Assembly (NCBI RefSeq): GCF_015832195.1
Contig: NC_052027.1
Location: 3,100,001 to 3,164,000 of the forward strand
Length of the DNA: 64,000 nt
Direction of reading: 5' to 3'
From: Motacilla alba alba
Taxonomy: Eukaryota; Chordata; Aves; Passeriformes; Motacillidae
A model generated the notes under the pieces. The model was not told where the DNA came from. It was given only the letters and a program-made list of their open reading frames with translations, and searched no databases. The translations under genes and the position numbers were made by a program. Below, piece after piece: positions 1 to 13,200 of the stretch. Position 1 is the stretch's first letter; each line of letters starts with the position of its first letter.

Positions 1-1112
1 GCAAATACAATACCTTGTGGCAAAGGGTGATGTGTTTTGGAGGAGAGGAAATTCTCCTAGGTAATCACAGGCTGAGGATGTATCAGAGAGGACCCTCTGT
101 TTGAATTCTTTTTCTGGGGAGCTTAGCTAGAAATTCAGACACTTGTTTTACAGCAGTATTAAAAGTATTAATTTGGTTTTTAACTTTATTTCTCAGGTTA
201 AAAACCAAAAAAAAAAACCAAAAAAAGGTAGTTCACATGGAAAAATCAAGTTCAGGGCAGCTCAGATTTGGCTCCTCAGAGTTAGTAGTTGCTTTCTTGA
301 CCTTAATATGGCCATGCAGTGATCTGTAGGCTAATTGCAAAAGGAGTCATTCAGTCTGGGCTGTGTCCTGCCTGTCTGCCCTTCCTCTGAAGAAAAAGGA
401 TGCTGTGGAAGTGACATCCAGAAAATACATAGGCCAGAGTTGTCCTGCAACTAAAGAAAAATTACTGTAAAGCTTCTTGAGGAAAAAAAATACAAGTGAA
501 ATAATGTTGAAGGTTGGTAATCGTGGGCACAGGGATTATCATCTGGCCAGTGACAGAGGTAGAATTTGCAGTAAATTGGCTCATTGCGCCTGGTGCAGAA
601 GTCCAAAGAGGAATTAAAAACTAAAAAAGCCACCAGTGAGCACATCACAGTCCAGTACATCAAAAAAGGATGGGTTGGACTTGGCTTTAATTAAATCAGT
701 CACAGGTTTGTGTTGTTGCCAGCATGGCTGGCACAGGGCAAGTGCAGCACAAGCTTCTCCTCCCAGATGTGTTCGCTGCTGAACTGTGCGTGGTTGCACC
801 TTGTGTACTCCCTTCCTTTAAATCCACTGTGTCTCACAAATACATCAGTGCTGGAGCTTGGTGGGAAGTGGGAACTGCAAAATCAACTCTGCTGTCAGCT
901 CTGCTCCTGCTGGAGAAGAAAACTTCCAGCACCTCATGTGCATGAAAAAGTGTGAAATATGGATGCACCCTTCTGTGTGGGGATTAAGGGCTGGAAAAAA
1001 GAGGAGCATTAAAGGATATGTCAACTCTGTATTTATTTAAAAGTGCATTATCAAGGAAGCCAGTTCTTAAGGACCATCAAGGGATTCAGTTTTATGTCTG
1101 TTCTTTCAACAG
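1..1112. other. Sequence upstream of the start-codon exon, probably a 5' UTR intron
   Basis: No coding exon or recognisable repeat is seen here apart from an A-rich tract near 200-230. The stretch ends in a plausible polypyrimidine tract and AG (1111-1112), so it is best read as intron between an unseen 5' UTR exon and the start-codon exon. No core promoter was identified. Confidence 0.5.
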
Positions 1113-1252
1113 GTTAAACCTTGCCACCTGAAAGCCTCAAACACACAGCTCCTGTGAGACAGCCAGAATTACTGAATTCAGGAGACTGAAGATGCTGCTG
1201 CTGCTGCTGTGGGAGCAGCTGTTCCTGGTGTCATTTGTTGGCTGCCTTGCAG
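1113..1252 (+). CDS. CNTN3: CNTN3 start-codon exon: 5' UTR tail and signal peptide
   Basis: The ATG at 1192 has A at -3 and opens a classic signal peptide: five leucines from a CTG run, then [14 protein letters not shown]. This matches the start of CNTN3 as I know it from mammals (a W-x-QL core, then SF-x-GCL). The likely acceptor is the AG at 1111-1112, which would make 1113-1191 the 5' UTR; that border is inferred. The donor is GTAACA at 1253, leaving one base of the next codon (phase 1). Cleavage near the C-terminal GCLA is expected. The (CTG)5 run coding the leucines could vary in length between individuals. Confidence 0.9.
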
Positions 1253-4200
1253 GTAACAATAACCTCCAATTTCTCTGTTAGAACTGTGCCTGAGTTCCCA
1301 GATTCAAGTTTTCAGGTGCACTTGAGGAGGAGAACCCAGAGGCTTTGAAATGCACAAGTTCTGTAGAGTGTAGAAACCAAGCCTGCAGTATATGTGTTAA
1401 ATAATGCAAAATATTAAAAGTGAGTGAATGAGAAGAGCCTTTGCTAGGTAGGGATGTGCTTTCCAAGCAAGCAGAAGATACTGGAATGCATTAAGGATGC
1501 TGTTGGTAGCAGTGCGTGGTAGGTGTGCTGGTTGAAGAGCTGCAATATGTTTGTCTTTAACTGGACACTGCAGATTCCTACTGAGGCTGATTGCTGCAGC
1601 TTTTCCCAAAACCCTGCTTTAGAATGGGGTTGATTCCTGAGGAGCAGCCCTGGGTTGTTGCTGAACTGCTGAATTGGTGCGGAGGTTTGCTTTTCTTGCT
1701 GTGCCAGACAGCTCTGGGAGTTTGGAGCTGGCGCTGCTGCTGAGGTCTCCTCTCTGCTGCCACACCACCCCCAGAGTCATTTCCTTTCCCTGATGGAGCT
1801 CAGGGCTCGCTCCCAGCAGCACAGGGCTCACCGTGGTGATCTCTCTGCTCAGCTTCTCCTGCTCCAGCCTGTGATGCCAAGGCTGTGAGGGGAGAGGAGC
1901 AGCTCCTGCCCTGTCCTCAGGGCATGGCTCTGGTGAGTTCTGTGCCCCCTGGCTTTGCCAGGCCTGCCAGGAGCAGGGCAGTGCCCAGATAGATGCTCCC
2001 TGTGCGTCCTCTTCAGGATGGTGAGTGTGGGAATCCAGAAAATCTGAGGGTTTTGGGAAAGCTGCAAAAGGCAGGCCTCAGAGACAGCAGAGCTGTGATT
2101 GGAGCTGAGCAGTGCCATGAGATTGGTCAGCAGAAAAAGGATGTAAGAAGTAGAAAAGTAAGGACAAATAGAGCAATGGTCTGTGCATTAATGCTTAGCT
2201 AGAATAACTCCCTAGGCTAGAGAAAAGTCTATCTAGAGAGATGTTAGGAAGTTCCAAGCTTAATAATGGAGCTGTGTGCATTGTGTTTTAAGGCTTACAA
2301 ACAGGTATTGTGTTGGAAATAAGCAAGCGTTGTTTTAACCAAAGGTAAAAAAGCTTATAGTGATTGGATAGAACTACTGTCAGTGTGCTTTTGCTTTGTG
2401 TGATTGGTCAAACAACTTTTAAAGTGAGTTGTAACATTAAGTTCTTGGTCTTCTGCTGGGGATGTGAGCTGCTGGCATCTTCCCATTGTCATACCCATGT
2501 AATGAGACTGATGCTGGAAAACAAACCAGCTCAAGGCTCGTTGCCAGCAGTCCTGCCCTGTTTGTGGTTTGTACACAGCCCCCAGCTGGCCATAGTCAGC
2601 ACAGCTCTGGGGAGCAGGGCAGTGCCTGCACCTCATGGACCATGGAAGTGGAATGGTTTATAGATGAGTTTGCTTTCCAAGAGCTCCAGTGCAGGAGGGA
2701 AATGCTGTGGCTGCCCTGGCTGGGATCTCCTCCTGATCCTGTGCCAGCCTCTCCTTCCATCCCCTTCCATCCCTTGTGTCCTGGCTGTTCTCAGGAGGGT
2801 TGGAGTCCTGCACACAGCTCCAAGGTAGATGGATTTAGCTTCTCGTGGAGGCTCAGAGGGCCAAGGTTTGTTTTTGGCTTAGTCAGGAACTTAAAGAAGG
2901 GGAAGTGACATTGCTAAACCGGTGTCCATCCTCCCAGCCCTTCTCTGCACCTATTTCAGGTGACTCCCTGCAGCTGGGTACTTGCCAAATGCCACTTTAG
3001 TGGCCGTGGGGAGTTGGTAAATTGGAGAACCAGCAAGAAGTCAGGTGAAAAGCTGATTTTCTTCTTTTCCAAAAGCCAGCTGGCACGCTTGGGAGCCTGG
3101 AGCACTCATCAAGGATGTACATCCCAGATTTAATGTTGGATTGCTGTCACTGGGGAGGTTGTGTGGAGCCCCTGTCAGCCCTTGCAGGGACGAGAGTTGA
3201 GCCAGGTGCAGTTCAAGGAACTGAGCATTTCCAGCTGCCTGGCCCATCTCCCTCAAAACCCTGCAGAAGGGCTCGATCCTGACATGAAAACCTGTTATTT
3301 GGGCATGTGTTCATGCTAACATCGCCTGTTTGCTTCAGTTGCATGAATCTCTTCAGTGGACCCTTGGAGCAGCAGGCTGCTAAAATCCACTTGGGAATCC
3401 TGGGGAACAAGTTGTCAGACAGTTTGGAGAATTTTATTTGAACCTCTTATTAAGACAGATCAGTAGGTATTCTGCCTGCCCATAGAAAACCATTTTTCTT
3501 TTGCTTTGCCTATAAGCAAAAAGACAGTTCTTGAAAGAGCTGTGTGCAGTTCAGTGCTATGAAATAACATCACAGCTGCAGAAAAGGAGATGATGCTGAT
3601 CTTGGCTTATGAACCCTGACATTGTCTGTCTTTGCAGATAATGTATTTCAAACTAGGCCCCTTATTGCAGTGTCCTATATTGAATTGCTTTTCCTTTATC
3701 TGTTGTGAATCTTCATAGTTCATCAAAGAGGAGAATGTGAGAGGATCTGAAAAAACCAGTGGCCCTTGGGTTTTTGTTTATTGAAGTGTGATTATATCTG
3801 TGTGACTAATGGTCTTTTTGTCCATTTACCTTGGGGAGCAAAAAGGTGATTACTGAGTATTAAATATTTATTTATATATTTGTGGGGTTTCCAAATGTCT
3901 GCCTTGTTAGGAGAGGCATTTCAAAACACAAACTTCAGCATTATTGTCTTTAATTACTCTGAAGACCAGCTTCAGAGAAAAAAAAAAGAGTAAAACATGC
4001 AGAACAACATCAAAAATAAAAGTGCCAAACTAATCAGAGCTGAAGTCATGAATTCATTCCAGGTGTAGCTTCCTGAAGCTTCTGTTTCTTGTAGGGCCTT
4101 CACCCCTCCTGAATGTGCTGATTGCATTTGGTCTTTGGGGAGCTGGGGTAGGATTCCTGTCTGGATTGTGTGGGCAGGAATTTGATGAGCAGTTTGATGC

Positions 4201-7200
4201 ATTTGTGAACCCCCATCCCATGAGTGTGTGGAAACTTCCCTGCGGTTTGTGAGGCAGCTGCGTTTCCTGACCACTTTTGTGCATTTTGGCTTCATTTTGC
4301 TGCTCCTGGAGAGCAGGAGAAGGCACAGAGGGCAGTGCTTGGGCTGCTCCAGCCCTGCCGAGCACAGGCTCTGCTTTCTTCACTCCCTCATAGTGCTCTG
4401 CTTTTTCTGCTGCTAAAATCAGCCGCTCTCCTCCCCAGAAAGGAATGTTCCTAAAGCTTCTCCTGAAATGTACAGGAAAAACAACTTCTGAAGGGTGGTT
4501 GAAGGGGAAGGAAAGCTGTGAAGGATGAGAGAGTTCAAAGAAAAGAAACAAGGAGGACTCTGTGTGTAAATGCATAAAATTTTTCTCCTTCGGGAGATGA
4601 AGGGGCACATTTCAAACGTCATGTCCAGGGTGAGACTGGAGACGCCACTTGGATTAACTTTCTCTCCTGAAATTCTGACTCCTTGCCCTCACAAACAGTG
4701 TGTCCTGAAGCTGGCTTTGCTGCGCTTTATTTAAATAGAGAAAAACAAAAATAATTATTATATGTTTTCTTCAGCCATTGCAAGCCTTGGCAAGAAACAA
4801 CCAAACAAAGCCACAAACAAAAAACCCAGCCAATGCACTACTGTAATATATAGAAATTATTTGGACATTGAAGCCTGGTGCCTGTTTTGTCACTTTATAC
4901 TAAAATTTGCCAATAGGGAGATTTTTCTTCCAGTTCCTTATTCAGCAGTTCATTTGAGTTTAAAACTAGATCATATTCTATGTATTTCTTTATGTCAATT
5001 CAGGTGTTTTTATTGCCTTCATTTTCATTTTTAAATTTGTTTTCTCAGTCTAATACAGAAATAAACTGTTAAGCCCTCAGACACAGCAATGTCATGTATC
5101 AGATTCACAGTTCTCTTTTTGAGTATCAAGTTTAGGAGACTTATGAAACTGGAAAGCATGATTCTTTATTTTCCAAAGAGCATGAAGACAAATCTTCTGT
5201 GCTCTTGCTGCTCTGATGTTGTGATTAAATCATGCCACAAGGAGAGCAGAAATACCCCCTTCAGATTTAGTCTTTGGTGGGGAGTTTCTTTATGGGTAAA
5301 AGTCCATTTGAAAGAAAAAATAAATAAATAACATAATTTACTACTCTTGTTCAAATTCAGTTTTCATTAAGAGGTACAGTCTTCAGACAGAGCCAGCCTG
5401 GCTTTTGATGCATAATGCTTTTGCATATTAATAGTAATCTCCTTTTTGTGCATTTTACATGCCCAGCCATCATGTTCAAGTGCAGCTATGCCAGTAGTGA
5501 CTGTCAGAATTGTTTAGCTGGGATGGCTTGTGCAGCACTACCAACATTCATTGCACTGCCAGAAAGTTTGGCTTCAGTTAGGTACAAAATGAGAAACTGG
5601 TCTTGAGAGTTCTGCTTTTTTCTGAAGTGTTTGGGGAACAAAAAGGTGATTAGTGAGCATTAAAAAAAAAAATATATATATATATATTCAAAATGTCTGT
5701 CTTATTCAAAATTTCAAAACACACACTTTAGCATTATTATTTTTAAATTACTGCAAAGAGCATCTTCAAAGATAAAAATGAGTAAAATACACAGAACAAC
5801 ACGAACAGTGGAAGTGCCAAACCGAGCTGTGGTGAAGTCATGAATTAATTCCAGGTGTAACTTCTTGCAGGTTTTGATTCTTGCAGGGCCTTCAGCTCTT
5901 GCTGTAAATCTCACCTTCCTCTGCAGCTCCTTCGTTCCTCCTGTAGCAGCCTTGGGCGCTCCTGGGTGAAGGTGACACGTTTAATCCATTCACTTGGAAT
6001 GAGGGAGGGAGAGAAAAAGAGTCTCCTTCATGAGGATCTGTGCTTTCTGGTCAACTGAGTATAAACTTGGAGCTAGATATACATTTAAGCCCAAAGCCCA
6101 TGAAAAGACCTTTGTTGATGTCCCAGCCTTTCTCCAAGTTAATGGATTTCCAGGAGTCTGGGTTTCCACGGTGGGCGTGCTCTCACCAGCTACAGTATTG
6201 AATTCCACAAGTGCAGAAAATGCTGTGATATTCTAATTCTTTTTGAAGAGAGACCTTTAATAGCTTTTGAAGAGTCTCCTTGGTCTCTGCTTTATCTTTC
6301 AAGCTGAGGAAAGCCTCCTCTTGAAAAGCAGCTCCCTCGTGCTGCAGATACCATCTAACCTTAGGCTGAATCCTCACCTTCAGACAATTAATGCCTCCTT
6401 TTAACGAGATAAATGCTGCCTTTATCTTCATTAATTAAGCTCATTGCAGATTTGATGACATTTGAATGGAGGAATTTTGGCTAGTGGCAATTCTGATTTC
6501 CACATAAATTACCAAGAAGGAATTTCCAAGTGGTTTAGCTTGCAATAAAATTCTGTTACTGCAAATATGACTGAGCATGAGGGCTGCACATTTGTACTTC
6601 TGCAGTTCTGCCTACTGCAGTTTGAAGTGCAGTACAATAGAGCAAATAATTCCAATATATTTCTTGTAAAAGGTTGTGGAGCTTGAGGACATTGAATAGT
6701 AATCCCTACTAGAATACTTGCTCTAGTCCACAAATAAATATTGATTTAATAGGAATTGTGGTAAATCCCAGTGCTTTAGGACTTCTGTTTGCAGAATTTT
6801 TTGGTGGACAGATCATTGCCTGGTATTTTGTTTATGGCTACTTATTTGCTGTGTGACTTCAGCCTTTTTTTTCCCAGACACCTTGAAAAAAGTGACTTTT
6901 GAAGATTCCCAGCTTGCCTGCCTTGTGACAAGGACAGCACAGGAGCCTCTCCATGGGTGTTTTTGGGGTTTTAGTGTGGAGTAACACAGAGTTTCAGAAG
7001 TGAGGCCCTGAAATTTGTTGGAAGACTCTTTGCTTCCATCCTTTCCACCCCTTAACTTGAGAAGCTCAGGACACCGTGGAGTTTAAAAAAATCCGATTAA
7101 AGAGGCTGTGAGTGACATTTGAAAAACAGGGGAGGTACACTGGGTGGAAATCTAAAGCTGAATAATTTGGCAGATGTTCAGCAAAACAGCAGAACTGAGA

Positions 7201-10200
7201 ATAATTCAGTTTGTATTTAAAAAAAGCTCTTCAGTAGAAACTGTTCTGATTTTTCTTGTTGTTCTTAATGATGATGTTCAAAATGAATGCTTTAGGTTTT
7301 TAATTTTTGGTGATTTTAAATACATGGCTGCCAGTGCCTTGGACAAAAGCTTTATTTGTGCCATAATTAACCTCTCAGTTGTTTTGTGTAATAACAAATG
7401 TGTTAATAGTAGCCTTTAGCTCCTCCAATCCAGGATGTACATATCAGCAGTGAGATTTCAGGGATCAGTGTTTATCAGGGATTAAAACACAATTTACACA
7501 CAGTTTTTTCAGTAACAAAATAACCCAGCATTGTAGAGTATAAAGCTTAACCTCAACCATATTTACTCAACGTGTTTGAAAACCTAAGCAAATAAAAGCT
7601 CATTTATATTCCTGGCTGATGAGCACAATCAGAACTTATTGATGCTAAAACCAGCCAAATTTCCATAGCTATAAACAGAATACTAAAATACAGACTAGCA
7701 GAGCATGATGCTTTTCCCCTCCTTGGATGGAACATGGAGTTATGACTTTCTTGGTGACTTTTTAGAGGTCTTTCAAGAAAATCAAAGGCATTTCAAAGCC
7801 AGGCCTTTGGGCAGGGAAGCAGAACTTTTTCCAGGCAAGTGTTTGCTGCCTTGGAATAGAAAGCAGAAGATGATGTGTAGGTAAATGTGTTTGTGCTTGG
7901 CTGTCCTTTATTTCTGCATAGTTGGGGGTCAGATGTTCAGGAGCATTTGAATGTTCCTGAAGCACTTTTTTTGAAGCAGCCACTACAAGTATTTGGAGTA
8001 TTTTACTCAGTGAGTGGGACCAGAAAACCTTGGTGAGGAGGGGGAGGTACAGAGGGACTTTGTGCAGTGTTGTAAATTAAGGAGTTCCATACTGAAGCCA
8101 ACTGGGTGTTTCTCTGGGGTGTAAAATGAGAATGACAGAACGGTTTGGGTTGGAAGAGACCTTTGAGAGCATCCAGTTCCACCTCCTTTTACAGGCAGGG
8201 CCACAGAAACATGGAATAATAGCACAGTAGAGGAGCTTTGAGGAGACCTGGGTTTGATTGTGGTGTCTGTGAGCTTGTGGACGTGACTCAGGTTTCCATT
8301 TAAATTGCCAGGAGAAAGCCCAGTGACACTTTGGAAGCTTCTGTGTGGTCCCAAGGGTCTGGGTGAAGAGTCCCAAAAGAGACTTGCCATGATATCCTGA
8401 ATACACATCAGGGCTGGTTCCCATCTCTGAGGTGTCATTGTGTTAAAAAGAACCATGTGGGCAGTGAGCATCACTTTGATTCAGCAGAGACAGCAGAGTG
8501 TGCCAGGATCCTGTTTGAAATAATCAAGTTTTGCATCTCCAGTGCTGCCACTCCATCCTCACAGACTGTGAGCTGCAAAGTCACACCTTGCACCTGCTTT
8601 GCAAAATTATTTGGGGGAACTCTCAAGGTGCTCTGCATGCAGCAAGAAGCAAATGACTGCAAAGGGAAATGTGGCATTCCCAGCCTTGGCAGTTGTTGTG
8701 CACTGAGAACTTGAAAATGTTTTAAACCTGAATTTAAAAATAGCTTCATTTGCATAGACAAGTGTAATTAGTGTGTATTTTATCCTCCTACAGCTATTTA
8801 TAACTCTGAAAGCAATAAAGAAAATCCTCAGGTAGTTGGATGTTAGGATTCTCCTGTAGCTCAGGGGTGGCACATGAAGATCTCACTGTTGGTAAACACC
8901 TGAGTGGCAAATTTTGATACTGGAGATGATGGGCATAGCTCGGGAGAGATAAGGTGCAAATAAGAGTTCCTCTTCCAAAGCTCTGCTGTGTGTCCTGGAA
9001 AAGTTTTTAGCTCGATTATTCCAGATTATTTCCAGGCTTTATGTTGCCAGAGATCATCCCCTGGTAGAGACTTTATGAACTGGGTGTTTTAAAGTTTCAT
9101 CCCATTTCTCATTTTTAGGGTTGGCTGTGTAGGGAGATCTCATGGCCCTGGATTTACTGAGTCAGGGCAGCTCTGGGGGTGTGGAATGGAAGGGAAGGCA
9201 TTTTCCCTGTGCTCTTCAAAACGAGAAGAGACATTTATCCTGTATCAACAACTTGAAAATAGGACAGATTCATTCCTTGCCACAGTGTTTTGTGCTGGCT
9301 GGGAGACGATTCCAGCAAGCACTGATAAGAGACTGTTTTCAGAGATAAACCACTGACAGTAATGGTGCCTTGGCTTTCTGGGGAGAGGGGGTGTGTGACA
9401 GTTCTTTCTGCCTTCAGAGTTCATAAGAATTGCCTTTGATTGCAGCTGTAGAGAAACCCTAAATCTGAATCTGCTTGCTAGCCCTTGTAAAACTTTATTG
9501 TAGACCACAGACTGTAGTTAAAAGTGAGACAACTACATGGCTGAATCTATTTTTTTATACATAATTTATATATAAAATCTAAAGATTCATCTCCAGTTTC
9601 ACTGCATTGTTGCAGAGGGGACATATTTCAGCTTTTACAAGAGTTTGCCTAGTGAGTGACAGTAGTGAGCAACATATTGGGAAATATTACTTCTAATTAA
9701 TTTTTTAAAGTTTTTTGAATTTTAATGTGAAATATTGTATTCTGTAAAGAGATTCTGACGAGAAAATGAAATTACATAAAAGCATAGAGGAAATGAGGGA
9801 GAAAAAGCAGTTGTTTCAGATCATAACCTCGTTGGTTGGGGTGACAGTTTCAATTCCATCTGAGTTCTCTCCAGTTCTCATCCTTTTTATGTCGGATTAA
9901 GTAACAGTTTTTGTCTTCTTATTCCCATAGCAACCTTATCTCTCTTTATTTTTTTGATGTAAATCTGCTTGTCTCTTACTATCTTTCAAAGCTTGTGCAT
10001 GAATAGCTTGTGAAGGAGAGGAGTGTGGCAAGGAGAGAGCAGAGACTTTCTGGCATGGAAAATAAGGGAAAGAATATTTTGGAGCAAAAAAAAATAGCGA
10101 GCTCAAAAAATCCTTTTTTTCCTCCCAAAGCTATTTATTACATCATTTTCCCATGTAGTTTTTTCATGAAGGCTAAAGCTTTAGTGCTGTTTTAGGATGT

Positions 10201-13200
10201 TGTGTGAGCTTAGCTCCTCCAGTTTAGGCCAGCCTACGTGCTCAGCCTAAAATACAGATTTAATGCTCTGTAGCATTATGGTTCCTGTAACCTGGGAAAA
10301 GTGCAGAGGTAAATCTTGCCTTGCCACGATTTTGCTCCAGGTGGAATCTCTCAGGAGAAAGTTGAGTTCTGGGCAGGACCCCCAGCTTTGTGCCCAGCCC
10401 TTCTCCCTGCTGGTCCAGCCCTGGGAGAATCCTGGTGCTTGAACCCTCAGAGTGCCAGGGGTGAGCAGGGGTGGCTCCAGATCTCAGCACCAACCCTCTT
10501 CATCCAAAAGGCTGCACATCCTCAGCCAGGGGCAGCTGCTGGTTGGCTTCAGGCATTAAATGAAGATGAAGGACACAGCTGTTGCTTTGTCTCCCTGCAT
10601 CTTTTCCTCCTATTAAATATTTCCCTTGATTGGACTTGCTTAATATGTGTCTGAAGTGCAAGGGAGACATTGGATACCAATATGATTTTATATCTTTAGA
10701 CTTTATGCCTAAATTCTGAGGTCTTTTTTTAACAGGAGCCTTTTGAAATGCTGGCTTCATTTCTGTAAAAAATATTTATAAATTATAAAGAAATTTGGCT
10801 TTTCCTGCACAGCACCCCTCACCTGGTAAAGCTTTAAATCAAAAATACCTTAATTCTTTTGTGTGTGTGCTTGGTTTCTTTGTTTAAGAAAAGAAGTGAT
10901 GTTCCTTAGGATTTTTGGCATTGCAGGACTGTTCTTAGAATTCTGAAATAGGGATTATTTGGGAAAACACAACATGTATTCACTAAAAAATCAAAGCAAG
11001 TCCTTACTAAGGGAAGTATTTCAGCTCTTGATTTGTTTGTCAGAATTACCCTAATGGGGTCTTGTTAACCCATTTAACGTGCTCCTGATAAGATAATACT
11101 TAAAAATGTTTACATTACATTAATGCCCCATTAAGGGCTTGATCTAAAGCCCATTGAAGTTAATAGGAATGTTCAGTAGGAGCTGAATGCTTTGATCTCT
11201 CAACTGTAGCTTTTGCAAGTTAAAAAAAAATCAAACATGAAAATTGTTCCAGTCAACAGAAACACGGCTGTGCTGTGCCCTACCCCACCCTTCATGGCTC
11301 GTAAAGCTGTTGGGTTTGGAGCCTCCTCAAACTGAAATAAAAGATTTAGAATATCAATTTGGAACGTGGTTGACAGCACCGAGGTGTGATGTAGAAGAAA
11401 GGGTGTTGCTGAAGGGCTTTGGATGAGGAGCTGCAATAAGGGAAGGCTTGGCTGGGTGGCTGAGAGAATTTGACTTCATCATTCAGTAGATGCAGGGTTT
11501 GTTTTTCTTTTTTCTCTTTTGAGATGTGAAGTGCCCTGGCATGGTTTTAGACAACACTGTTTTATTGAAGGTGGTCTTCAAATAATGTAGAGATGTCTTT
11601 TTCTCTTGAGGTCACTTGGAAGGTGTGCAGAGGGGGATTTAGGGATGTGGTTTAGTGGGACTTGGCAGTGCTGGGACTCGAGACTCTTGGAGATCTTTCC
11701 CAGCCTAAATAAAGCTGTCATTCCATTACAAGCACAGTATCTTGTGATCTACAGAATTACTCTGACTTTCAGTGAATTTATAAGAAATACACAGCAAAGT
11801 TTGACTGAATTAAGCCCTGGCTGCAGCCCAATAAATGTGGACGGATTGCAAATAACAATTTCAGTGCCTTCACTGGGTATCACCTTACTTTAAAGATGCT
11901 TTTTCAGAGCTCCAGTTTGCTGCCAGCCTGTGTATTTTGTTTTCTGATGTTCATTGCAAAGCCAAGTTCAGTTTTTAGGCATCTTAAAACTGAAGCAGTG
12001 GAAGTTGGAGAGCTGCTCCTGTTACACTGCATTGCTTGTGTCTCTGCTCTTGTATTGATTATGTATTTATGTCTTGTTTCTCATCCACTGTGGCACTGAG
12101 CAGTTACAGAGAGCCCAGGCTGGGACTTGTGGGGAGTCTCATTTAATAACCGAGGAAATTCTCTGTACTTATGAGAAGAGATGCAGTACCTGATTTTATT
12201 TTCCTGTTATTGCCTCTCTCAGCCCTGTGCAGCGAGACATCTTCTCTCTTTTTTTATGGAACTGTATTTTTTCAGCCCATGACTTTTTATTCAATTATAG
12301 TTAAGGATATATTTCTGAGGATTACATCACCCTGGAAGGAGCAGTGTGGCTTGGGCTGGGGATCAGGCCACAGAACAATTCTGCTCTGATACCAGCAAAA
12401 AGATTTGAGGTCCCCCTGTCTTTTGGGGCTTTTCTCCTTACTTACATGTCTCAATCTATTGAACTCTCCTCAGCAACACTGGGATTGTATTTGTTTCTCT
12501 AAATGGAGTAGCAGAACTCTATTTCTCAGGAGTTTTTTGGGTTTTTTTCCCCACTCCTGCAGCCTCTGTTGTTGAATTGTCTGATGCTGAGTTTATTAAT
12601 CTGTGCTGTTGCTTGCTCAGGTGTAATCCCTTGTTCAGCCACATCTATTCACCCACTGAAGGGTGTGCACATTGGTCCATCATGGCATATTAAAGGTTTG
12701 CCTCCTCCTGCCACAGCTGTCATCTCTTTGACCCCTCAGTAAACTAACAGTCTTCCACATAATTTTGCTTTCATTCAAGTGTAATGCCATTACTGCAGAG
12801 GCAGACAGAATGCAATTCTCTAAAGATCTTGTCTCATTCCCTTCTCTTCCAGGGAGGTTAATGTGCTCAGATGATCCCTGCCTTTTCTTTTTGCTCTCTT
12901 GCTGCAAGGAGAGCAAAAAAATAGTGCTCCTGGATAATCTGTTTGGACTGGCTTTTGGGGGATGGAGCAGACTGGGAAGATGAACTCACCAGCTGGGTAG
13001 AAGCTCTCTTTACCACTTGTGTATCAAATGCCTTCATTTGTTTTCCTAGCACTTTTTATTTCCACAGCTTTTTACAAAAATGTTGTACAGATGTTTTCCT
13101 GAAATGGAAGTAGCTGAGTCAAAACCTCTTTACCCAAAACAAGCAAAGCCAGGTTGAAATATTAATGATGTGTGGGAATCACTGTAGTCTGAAGTTGAAG

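Noticed and set aside
4224..4454. [11 protein letters not shown] stretch resembling the CEA word of contactin Ig1
   Set aside because: The neighbouring residues do not fit Ig1 (no G-x-P-x-P or following tryptophan), and there is no suitable acceptor in the right phase.
4054..4608. A 184-codon - strand open frame
   Set aside because: No recognisable domain or splice context, and it partly overlaps the duplicated 3831-4105 segment.
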